DNA of 29,890 nucleotides from NCBI GenBank assembly GCA_024690635.1, contig JAILOW010000186.1, forward strand, positions 1 through 29,890. The letters run 5' to 3'. The notes under the pieces were generated by a model. That model had not been told where the DNA came from, did not search any database, and worked only from the letters and a program-made list of their open reading frames with translations. The stretch is from Butyrivibrio sp. (GTDB lineage Bacteria > Bacillota_A > Clostridia > Lachnospirales > Lachnospiraceae). This document shows, in pieces, positions 10,501 through 18,600 of the stretch (position 1 is the stretch's first letter; each line of letters begins with the position of its first letter). The position numbers were made by a program, and so were the translations under genes.

Positions 10501-12613
10501 GTCCCTCCATCATGAATCCCTGAGTAAAAGATATTCTGTAAAGCTTGTTGCTGACACTTACATTGATGGTGTTCTTTATCTGGCTACCCGGAAGGGATGC
10601 TGTTACCACAGCTTCTCCGACACCTGCTCCCGTGAGTATTCCGTTGTTTACTTTTACAACAGAAGTATTTGAGCTGCTCCAGGAAAGCTTTTTAAAAGTG
10701 GCACCTTCCGGAAGAAGCTTTGTGCTGACTCTGTATTCTTCTCCCACACCAATGTTCAGACTGTTATTTTGTACATTCAAAAAATCTATGCCGGTAGCGG
10801 CCACAGTTGCTCCCTGAGGCTTGTTATCGGTATAAGCCTTTATTTTAAAGTTTCCTTCGCCTCCTACATCCTCCCAGCTTCCACTTTCAAAGGAATAACT
10901 CTGACCTGTGTAAGCCTTTGTGGCCTGGCCGGAAGCTGTCTGATTGCTGTCGCATAAAACCGCGCCTTCATCCATTGTGACTGATACGGCAAAGTTAGAG
11001 CCGTTTTCAATATCCACAGGAGTTCTGAGGCGCACCGTATGCATTCCGGCAAAATCCACATATCCGGAAGTAGTGGCACTTTCACACAAAACACCAGTAT
11101 CAGGCGAAGTTACAACATCCTTATATACTTCGATGGTATAGCTGACACCTGCTCCGTTTGAATAAAAAGAAACAGCCCTTAAAGTCTCGCCTCCCGTGCC
11201 ATTCTCTGCATGAGCGGTAAAGACATTTGCTCCGTTTGAATAAGATGATCCGACGCTCACGGCATGACCGTCATATTCATAGTTATTGTCATAATTACTT
11301 GCAAGTTCGCAGTCAGCAGCATAGAAAAGATCCTCAAAGGTCTTTTCATAATAAGAGAGCCAGAAATATCCGCGGTAAGAATTCTGGGAACCGGCTCCGC
11401 TTGTCCACCAGCTGTTTCTTACAAGGAACGCTCCGTTACCCGGAGGAGTTGTGGAGAACTTGCTCTTTGAGAAATTATCATCCCATCCCACAATAACAAC
11501 TGCGTGAAGTCCGGGAGCAGATCCCGCGTTGTAATAGCAGTTGTTGGAGCTACTGTAAGTGGAGGTTGAAACTCTTGGATTATTTCCATCAGGAACCGCA
11601 AAGGTCATACCTGCAGCACCGTTTTCGTAAACCATCTTTTTTATGGGATTAAGCATAGACAGATCTTTACTTTGTCTGAAGGCTCCCATATCAATTTTTT
11701 CCACATAGTAGTTCTGAAGATGGGCAACATCCTTAAAAGCTACCCCGTCAGAAAGTCCCGAAGATAAAACAAGAGAGTCATCCCTTGTATAATTAGCGGT
11801 ACTCTCATCTGCAGCTCCCATCCATTGGGCATTGGTAGCAAAGGCATCGTAGTAGTTTGCGCCTTCACTGAGTACTCTTGATCTGTCGGTAACGATGTAA
11901 TCTCCCTCGGTTCCTCCAAGGGGATCCACTACACTGTTTTTTGTGAAATAAGCAAGATGAAGCTCAGAAAGATCGGGATTGGACATCAGACCCTTTTTCT
12001 TTAGACTGATCTCCTCAAGAGCTGTGCTGGCAAAAGCCCAGCAGGTTCCGTAGCCGCCCTGATATCTAAGCGGCGGAAGATTGGTATTTTGATAGCTTGA
12101 AGGATAGGATTCACCTGCGGTAGCAAGTATCTCATCCTGCTCACCGTGAATTATATCCATGGGATCGGCTTCCGGAATATATCCGGTTCCGCAGGGGTAT
12201 TCATCATAAAGATCTATGTCATCTGAAGCTGATGAAGAAGCAGCTGCTGCGGCAAGTTCCTCCTCTTCCTCTTCGAGAGAATCAAGTGAGGATGCTTCAT
12301 CCGACTCATCAGTTGCTGCCTCGTCATTCTCCTCATCACTCTCATCCTCGTTCTCTTCATCATCGATGGAGGACTCTTTATGGGCGTTATCTTCTTCCTC
12401 CGAAGGAACCACAGAAAGGCCTTCCGTGGATGTAGATACATCCTCGGAGGCCTTTTCGCTTTCATCATCATCAGATTTTTCTTTGTTATCTTCCGGAAGG
12501 GACAGATCAGTGCTTGCATAATCAGCCGCAAAAGCGGTGTTTGGACAAGCACCTGTTACAAACAGCATCCCTGCTAAAAGAACCGGTAAAATCCTTTTTA
12601 ACTTCATATACAT
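4541..12613 (-). CDS. Giant secreted papain-like (C1) cysteine peptidase with long Big/CHB_HEX_C stalk, second gene of operon
   Basis: 2690 residues. Signal peptide about 1-30 (cleavage near AFA|ADYAS, a motif shared by all three paralogues). Acidic low-complexity spacer 40-135. C1 peptidase about 170-425: Gln185, Cys191 in YGTCWAFA, His370 in LHAVVIVGWDD, Asn400 in VRNSWW. Lectin-like domain about 430-597; Big_2 602-687; Ig-like 690-772; fn3-like 773-865; InlB-type B-repeat 868-937 (FLGWYTNPEF); Ig-like 940-1019. Then four Big + CHB_HEX_C pairs with a 188-residue period and a fifth Big (1020-1856), an Asp/Asn-Pro linker 1857-1903, and the C-terminal region 1907-2690 with GxDYxxSYKNN...GNYxGS repeats. 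No LPXTG or SLH motif. The start could be M1 or M3 (ATG at 12613 or 12607); the GGGATCA spacing before M1 matches the other two paralogues. The gap to the upstream gene is 19 bp. Cys23 in TGAC is a poor lipobox (Thr at -3). Likely a surface or secreted protease; specificity unknown. Confidence 0.9.
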   Translation of the reverse strand: MYMKLKRILPVLLAGMLFVTGACPNTAFAADYASTDLSLPEDNKEKSDDDESEKASEDVSTSTEGLSVVPSEEEDNAHKESSIDDEENEDESDEENDEAATDESDEASSLDSLEEEEEELAAAAASSSASDDIDLYDEYPCGTGYIPEADPMDIIHGEQDEILATAGESYPSSYQNTNLPPLRYQGGYGTCWAFASTALEEISLKKKGLMSNPDLSELHLAYFTKNSVVDPLGGTEGDYIVTDRSRVLSEGANYYDAFATNAQWMGAADESTANYTRDDSLVLSSGLSDGVAFKDVAHLQNYYVEKIDMGAFRQSKDLSMLNPIKKMVYENGAAGMTFAVPDGNNPRVSTSTYSSSNNCYYNAGSAPGLHAVVIVGWDDNFSKSKFSTTPPGNGAFLVRNSWWTSGAGSQNSYRGYFWLSYYEKTFEDLFYAADCELASNYDNNYEYDGHAVSVGSSYSNGANVFTAHAENGTGGETLRAVSFYSNGAGVSYTIEVYKDVVTSPDTGVLCESATTSGYVDFAGMHTVRLRTPVDIENGSNFAVSVTMDEGAVLCDSNQTASGQATKAYTGQSYSFESGSWEDVGGEGNFKIKAYTDNKPQGATVAATGIDFLNVQNNSLNIGVGEEYRVSTKLLPEGATFKKLSWSSSNTSVVKVNNGILTGAGVGEAVVTASLPGSQIKNTINVSVSNKLYRISFTQGFMMEGLKTIPTYSTAFTPEGYIPEGETVWTSSDEDVVEIQTTRLEMVLAREKMMGKATISATVDGVTGKITRMVEPSWDYVDYEVSDDRTVRFKWRAAKGARSYKLYREDGTTLIDEILDDGSDSYEYVDSYYKNKNVSTGTYYFAPIYDKYGYGSKTKFELKFGTNYSITYHLNGCTQNLMNPSRYVAGTSHKLYDPTPAEHYTFLGWYTNPEFTGSKIKEISAVDAYNLDLYAKVTPKAPKIEVTPEKIYLAPGESGNFTVTCLPAGGNITYENDAENLVTLETNGGSATVTAGSEVGYGSVYASCYGLTKGVTVYVRKPITLDKSSMSIRSENGKTATITATTAKDLGNVTVDWSSSNEAVATVTDGVVDPVDNIDKTTKVTITAKIRGTNYSASCVVTVSKLPTTKAPQTYIEDELVSEGENRVYKGADLTMSCATSGAVIYYALGGAEPVLNSEGKPADTSVTKTMGGGGLEIKKDTIIKAIAIKSGYAVSDMVSYEFKVIPAEEVIRLDKTEMTLISRKVVTGQLSAEIIPEKYKNKTITWSSANSNVAKVTGGVVDPADGLTTTHQVKITASVAINGESYSASCLVTVEPAPVANAPVGYIRGNAVSGNVKVLPGSELILTSDIEGAKIYYALDGYYPFVDASGTLGKYTKQYTGPIKIDVDTEIYATVMEDMHRDSEKAYFNLKVKTPSEILHLDQTELTIRAKNNEIGLLNAVLDDELENPVVDWTSSDESIATVSEGVIQPAEGLTSTSQVTITATLRGTTYSSSCIVTVIPLIKAAAPRGFINNKEMSSGEILVSKGASFSLSCSTSGAKIYYALDGNEPSLDDDGNVTDEENTHRFVTPLTINSDTTIKAVAYVQDGQASDIISFEIKVKTAQQIISFDVYEMTLKAKDGVTGEITVTVDDEYKNKTIDWSSSDTKIATVSYKGVVDPVNTISEAKQVTITATIRGTEYSASCVVTVRPVVKPKVPKAYINGKALTAGLESKVLKGTYLTLTCETEGAKLFYAYDRVPNIRSDGTAADSYTKLYEGPIKIETDINIRIKAVSEDLELSNTAYFSITVKTASQIIRLNKSEATLVSGSGETIKLLVFLDDAFKDRTVEWKSSDTAVVTVSDGVITAADNLAEEKQAIITASIPDTEYYAECLVTVSPDPNYDPNPDPDPNPNPDPNPNPDPDPNPDPDPDPNPNPNPDPDPTDENDGWGDISEGVRSAIFDDDTENIPKGVWYYFGNSDGSFVPECYKRSSVIGYTDEYQAPVYKGSKITFNSDIHVFHASRRLIEGRDYTLSYKNNVKSASADSRNAPYVTVKGKGNYKSSVIFKFDIKKISMDSAVIASETNIAVMTGSKVKLANTKPVVKFAGKELKAGTDYRLEYHEGEVGTIIDHPSKVILKDAGKMYSVVITAEGLTGSNFEGRMESSVVIITTCDPKTSVNASKLKAVSANGKAIKLAYDPERGAVSSEDFLDELFDNSDEDKTPTCFVKYGKKTLVYGVDYIIRTIPEEDDYRSAGKHKFIIEGLDKRDADLVSYIGDKTVTFEITGKPMNKVKIAGLKTSVEYTGQVITFSDLYNEKDKSVAAYNKYAEEDKKCAGVTLYRYDSATGKNLPLKGVEAGLESEDSDGNGVADGKECDYTYSKINSVYPGKFTMVFKGINGMTGSIKKTVTIKPYNVKNNSKKNLVIEFAKDEDPVFVKTGARPDVKVRFVTQRDEEGNEKASVKLREGIDYSLSYKNNKKVAGKTVKNPPTVTVKGIGNYTGSNASMTFNIVKAPISSTTLYAADVAYNIKGKKGYFLSVPKVYQDGKALTVGKGKDLEAFNKNDVTYTYDGAQTLRDGTEKADGDEVLPTDPIMPGIKIKVTVPVSKLNCGLKSSFMHTDAETEDTVITGCYRIVSASMSISKYKVELQDKNKLSFNNGKQIEIWPEDIRVYKMVNKKKQRLDPENYEIVSVKNNRFLGKTTIVIRGAGNYCGTKTVSVKLGARKMFNTDN
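5931..6062. repeat. 132-bp exact repeat, copy in the second peptidase gene
   Basis: Identical to 1-132 in the downstream paralogue. It encodes residues about 2185-2228, within a C-terminal repeat. Flanking DNA on the 6063 side is only partly similar between the two genes, so the boundary is sharp, which suggests a gene-conversion tract or a recent partial duplication. Confidence 0.95.
6905..7045 (-). repeat. Low-complexity Asp-Pro/Asn-Pro linker array
   Basis: This DNA is built from short GGATC/GGATTCGG/GGGTC-type units and encodes alternating (Asp or Asn)-Pro dipeptides at residues about 1857-1903 of the second peptidase, between the last Big domain and the C-terminal region. Such proline-alternating stretches form stiff extended linkers. 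The two paralogues have no such insert at the equivalent junction: there the CHB_HEX_C module runs almost directly into the WGD motif. The repetitive DNA is prone to slippage, so its length may vary between strains. Confidence 0.9.
7046..9556 (-). repeat. Tandem Big + CHB_HEX_C module array, 188-residue (564-bp) period
   Basis: Within the second peptidase, the landmark LDK/LDQ/FDV/LNK that opens each Big domain recurs at residues about 1025, 1214, 1402, 1590 and 1778, giving a period of 188-189 residues. Each unit is a Big domain (SSD/SSN..ATV..GVV.P..., then RGT.YSASCVVTV) followed by a CHB_HEX_C-like domain (P.GYI...KG..L..S...GAKIYYALDG..P). There are four full units plus a terminal half unit (Big only). 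The CHB_HEX_C family is named from the C-terminal domain of chitobiases; in bacterial surface proteins it probably acts as a structural or carbohydrate-associated module. The copies are well diverged, so the amplification is not very recent. Confidence 0.88.
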
Positions 12614-12632
12614 TGATCCCTTTTAAACTTAC

Positions 12633-15600
12633 TTATTTCTCCGTTATTTTTTTAGCCCCAAGTTTTACGGAGATTTTCTTGGTTCCGTAGTAGTCCCCCT
12701 TACCTTTGATAACGATAACAGTCTTACCCAAAAACTTCTTATTGGTTACTTCTATCTCGTAGTCACCGGGCTTAAGCGTAACAACCTGCTTGTTTACTAC
12801 CTTGTAGACCTTTATGTCTTCCTCGGACAGTACTATGGAATCGCCGTTATTGAAGGAAAGATTGAGCTTGCTGTCAGCACGAACTTCGGCCTTATATTTT
12901 GCGATGTTCATGGAAGAATACATCACTCTGAAGCTTCCCTTAATATACTCATCCGAGTAGTCCTGATAGAAGTTACTCTTTGCTCCGCAGTTTAGCATGT
13001 TTGCAGGAACCTTTATATTTATCAGTGTTCCCGCAGGAACAGCATCAGTAGCATCTACAGTCTCGCCTGCATATCTTAAGGTTCCATCCTCATCCAAAAG
13101 ATAAGTATTCTTTGCATAGGTATACTCAACAAGGTTTTTATTAAAGTTTTCAAGGTCTTTGCCCTTTCCAACAGAAAGAGCTGCTCCGTTCTGGTAAACC
13201 TTGGGAGTTGAAAGGAAGTATCCCTTCTTTCCTTTTACCTTGTATGCCACATCCGAAGCCACAAGATCAGCAGAGGATATGGGCGCTTTGGTTATGGAGA
13301 ACTTCTCGGAGGCATTGCTTCCGGTGTAATTGCCGATACCCTTTACAGTTACCGTAGGCGCGGACTTTGCAGTCTTATCCGCAACCTTTTTGTTGTTCTT
13401 GTAAGAAACTCTGTAGTCAATGCCTTCCTTCAAAAGCACAGTAGCTGTGGCATTGCCATCCTCATCCCATTCTTTGATAAACCACACTGCAACATGAGGA
13501 CATGCGCCTGCCTTTGAAAATTCCGCATCTTCCACTTCGATGACGATACGTTTCTTAGCATTGTTCTTTACGTTGTAGGGCTTTATGGTAACATTCTTTT
13601 TAATGTTGCCTGTTACGCCATTAACGCCCTTGAATATAATGGTGAACTTGCCGGGGTTAAGGCTCTTTATCTTACTGTAGGTAAAATCGCACTCCTCTGT
13701 AACAGCCTGGCCTTCCTCGATACCCTTAAGCGCAACGTTTTCTTTTGTAGCAGCATTGTAGTAGTAAAGAGTTACGCCCTCGCACTCATTGCCCTCACCT
13801 GCAAGCTTGTTATACGCTGCAACGGATTTATCTTTTTCATTGTAAAGATCGTCCCAGGTAATGGTCTTTCCTGTGTACTCTACAGTAGAGCGAAGTCCTG
13901 CAACTTTTACCTTGCTCATGGAAATGCCGACGATTTCAATCGTAACCGTCTTATTTCCAAGGTAGCTTACTTGCACAGCATCTTCCTTTGGTATTCCCTT
14001 GATAAGGAGCTTGTGCTTGCCGGCTGAAGTGTAGTTTTCGCCGGGCACAGCTTCTACTGTGTAATCCGTGCCGTAAACAAGTGTCTTTTTGCCGTACTTA
14101 ACAAAGGCGGTGGGAGTTTTATCTTCCCCGTCATTATCAAACACTTCCTCAATATCTATATCGGCACCGGTGTAGCTTAGCTTTATAGCTTTGCCCTTTG
14201 CATCAACGGCTTTAAGCTTGGCAGCGCTCACCGTAGTTGCAGGGTTCTGGGTTTTAATTGTAACTGCCTTTTCTACTGTTCCTGTAAAGGAGCTCTTTTC
14301 CGTAGCAGTTATATCGATAACGTAGGTCTTTCCTGCCTCTGTCAAAAGATCTGTAGCCGTCGCAGGAATCTTTTCATCCCCGTCCAGAAGGAAGTAAGTA
14401 AGACTATAATCTGTTCCCGCTTTCAGGGTCTTTCCCGCAAACTTAAGTACAGGCTTGGTGTTTCCAAGCTTTACTTTCTTTCCTGTGAGCACGGCAACCT
14501 CAGTCTCTGATGTAAGCTGTGCTGCAGACATGGGAGCTTTTTCAATATCAAACTTAAATATCGCAGTGCTTGCGTAGTTACCCTTACCCTTGATGGTAAC
14601 TGTAGGTGCCGCCTTAGCTCCGGCACTGGCAGCCTTTAAATTGTTTTTATAAGAAACTGTATAGTCTCTTCCCTCGATAAGTCTTCTGGTTCCGTGGAAC
14701 ACATGGATATCGCCGTTAAAGGTGATCTTGGAGCCTGTGTAAACAGGAACGTTGTATGCGCCCTCGCCATCTGAGAATTGAATCTCAGATGAGCCTGTGT
14801 AAACAACTGCAGGATATCCCTTTTCAGGATTTCCAAAGAAATACCATACTTTGTTTCCAACATTCGAAGACTTGTTTCCAAAGACTTCTGACTTAATGGT
14901 ATCTTCGGTCAGATCGCCCCATTCGTCGTCTATTATAGTAAGTTCAAAAGAGCTGATATCACTTGCGTCGCACTCTTCAATATATGCAAGGGCTTTGATC
15001 TCCATGTTATCTTCCACAAGGAAGGCCTTGGTGTAAAGCTTAGTATCACCCTGAGGATTTCCATCTTCATCAACAGAAGGCTCTTCTCCGTCAAGAGCAT
15101 AGTAGATGCTTGCTCCCTCTGTTTCACTCTTTAAGCTGAAATAGGAGTTTTTGATAACTCTTATATCGTTTGTATCCGAAGCTTCGCCATTAACAAATCC
15201 GACAGGAGCTTTTGCTTTTATAACAGGAACCACAGAAACGGTGCAAACCGCATAGTACTCCGTTCCGCGAATGTATGCCATGATAGTAACAAGTTTTGTC
15301 TCTGTCAGATCATCTGCAGGAGTTACAATGCCGTTTGATACGGTAGCAACCGACTCATCCATTGACTGCCAGTCTATGGGCGTATCCTTGTACTGGTCAT
15401 CCACATGATAAGTGATCTGCCCTGTCTCTCCGGCCTTTGATCTAAGGGTCATCACATTTGAATCAAACCAGATATACTCTTTTTCCGGGTCAGGATCATC
15501 TTTCTTCATCTTGAAAACAAAGGTGCTGACATCACTGGGCAGATAATCCTCCGCGCAGGTAATAGCCTTGATCACGGTGTCCTCGTTGATATATATGGAA

Positions 15601-18600
15601 TTTCCGGAATAAGTAAGGGTATCCTGTGTGGGATTTCCCTCTTCGTCCAAAGAAGGCACTTTTTCGTCATAAGCATAGTAGATGGTGGCAGGATATAAAT
15701 CGGAAGTCAGGTAAAACATGTCCCCTCTGTCTATCTGTATTACTCCCGGCATCACCATCATCCCGCCAAAAACGCCGTATGGAGCAGGTGCTTTTTCAAG
15801 CTGACGCTCAAGTGCTTTTATGTTAAAGGTGCTGACATCACTTGGTGCATAACTCCAATGATAAGCCACAGCTTTAATGACCATATCTTTCTGAATGATA
15901 AAATTATGATCACAAAGGAATGTGGTTTCCGTATTGGTTATATTGCCATGAGAATCTATGGCAGGGTCTGTTCCGTCAAGTGTGTAATAAATGCTGGCAC
16001 CATATGTCAGTGATCTGAGATCAAAGGAAGATCCCTTTTCGATCTCTATATTACCCGGCTCAACATTTTCTCCGTAATTAATCCTTCCCAAGGGAGCCAT
16101 GGCCTTGGCTGCGGGAGTAAGGGTTACAACACATGTTGCTGAGTAATCCGTCCCACGTATTTTCGCAGTTATGGTAACCTGTTTTTCCTCCGAAAGATCA
16201 TCCGCAGGATCGAGCTCGCCATCCGATACCGTGGCAATCAAAGGATCGGAGCTGGTATAGTCTATGGTGCTGCCCTCAAGATGACTTGCCAGTACGACAG
16301 AAGGTAAGGTGTACGTATCTCCCGGCAAGGTGGTATAAGACGCTTCATTCGTATAAAAATAGATAGGTTGTCTTACATATACACGTACATATTGGGATTG
16401 ACCATAACAACTTACATAGATAGTGCATGAACCGGTATCAGAACCCGCAGTTACTGTAGCAACATTTTTGTTTTGTGTAACACTGCAAAGTTCAGGAGAA
16501 TAATTGGTAAATGTGTACACCTCTGTTCCGTCGGAAGGAATAGCCGTTGCCGTTATCTGACCGGTTTCACCGGGAGCAAGATAAAGACTTTCAGGTGTTA
16601 CTGTAAGCCTTGGATTTTCAGGAACGTATTTTGCATAAAGATCAATATCCCCGGTATCGTAAGTAGTGATCTGGTATTTATAATGTTCAAAAGTCGGATC
16701 GGTATACCATCCTTCAAAGCTGTACTCATCGGGCGGGGTAGGATCATACAAAGTGATATATTTTCTTCCGCTAAGGTACGTTGTAGGATTCTTGGGATTC
16801 TGTGTTCCCCTTCCCACATGGTAAGTGATGGTATAGTTGGTTCCAAAATGCACACTAAAACCACGTACATTGGCATTTCCGGAATTATCGTATCCAATTC
16901 CTAAATAATATGTGTAGGAACTAAGATCAGAGTCCTTGTTCCTATCATCCACATATCGATAGGAGCTGCTGCCATCTTCAGGAATTTCAGCTATTACATT
17001 GGAACGTCCTTCATCTAAAAGGTAATATTTTACTGCTCCCTTTGCAGGCTTCCATTTGAAGGTAACTACCTTGTCATTGGTCACCTCATAGTCAACAAAA
17101 TCCCATGAGGGCTCAACCTCATAATCATCCGTCGCGGATACACCTTCCACAGTTGCGGTGATCTTCGCTTTTCCCATCATTTTTTCCGTGATCAGCGCTT
17201 TGCCTTCTGTATTAGTCTTTACTGTAACAACATCCTCATCAGAAGATGTCCACTGTATCTCTTCTGTAGGAATATAGTCGGAAGGCTGATAACTCACCTC
17301 ATAGTAATAGTATTTAAATCCACCACTACCTGATAATTTTTGGGGAGATATGGAAAGACCAAACAGCTTTCTCTTTACGGTGACATTTATTTCCTTCTTT
17401 ATTTGTGTCCCCGGTACAGATGCTGTTATAACCGCTGATCCCGCAGCTATACCTGTAAGCTTTCCTTTTTCAACAGTTACAGCGGAAGTGTTGGAGCTGC
17501 TCCAGTTTATAGTCCTTATATTTGAATTTACAGGCAGAACCTTTGCATCCACTTTGAAAACCTGACTTATGCCAAGCTCAAGATCATCGCCCTCTACATT
17601 TGCAAAGGAAATCTCTGTAGGCGAAACAAGGTCACTTGCAGACCTGTTATCGGTATAAGCCTTGATCTTGAAATTTCCGCGTCCCTGGGTGCCACTTACA
17701 CAATCCACCCAGTTTTTCCCGCTAAGATAAAAGCTTTCTCCGGATCTGGCTGCATTTCCGGAAGTTCCATTGTCAAATAAGCTTTCACAGACAAGTCCGC
17801 TGCAGTCCAGTTTCACCACAACAGCAAACTTTTCCCCTGACTCTAAATATACAGGTGCATCCAGATCGATGGTGTGTGAACCGGCAAGTTCCACAAAACC
17901 TGTGGTAGTAGCATCCTCCTGTAAAATGCCGCTGTCGGGAGTGTCATCCACATCGGTATAAACTTCTATAGTATATTCTACGTTTGTATTATTGGTAAAA
18001 AAGGAGACAGCCTTAAGTGCCTCGCCGTAGGTTCCGCCATCAGCATGGGCAGTAAAGACATTGGCACCGGTGTTCGAAAGATAATAAGAATCACGATAGC
18101 CGTCATACTCATAGTTATTGTCGTAATTTGAAGAAGCTTGACAGTCTACTCCATAAAAATGAGGGTCCAGTGTATTCTCATAATAGGACATCCAGAAATA
18201 TCCGTAATAAGTATCTGGTCTTCTGCCATATTGGTAATGTTCCTGCGTATACCAGCTGTTCCTTACACGAAATGCCCCGTTTCCGGGAGGTGTCTTAGCA
18301 AAGTTTTCTTTTGGATAATCATCATCCCAGCCGACGATAACTACAGCATGGCCTCCGTCCGATGTTCCGGGATTGTAATAGCTCTTTCCATCTGTACTGA
18401 GTATATCTTTTTGCAGAGCAGCATTATATTGTTCTGAGTCGTAGCTCATGGCTGCTGCGCCGTTTTCGTAGACCAGTTTCTTTATGGGTTCAAGAAGAGA
18501 AAGATCTTTTGTCTCCCTGAATTTAGCCATATTTACGTATTCTAAATAATAGTTTCTGACGTGTGCCACATCATCATAGGCAAGATCATCTGAAAGGCCG

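Noticed and set aside
9998..10672. A 224-residue plus-strand open frame inside the second peptidase gene
   Set aside because: It lies wholly opposite the peptidase frame, has no ribosome site, and its translation shows no recognisable domain; a shadow frame.
12539..12553. Lipobox in the second peptidase (Cys23 in TGAC)
   Set aside because: The -3 residue is Thr, and the paralogues have Asp in place of this Cys but share the downstream A-A-D-Y cleavage context, so ordinary signal peptidase I cleavage is more likely.
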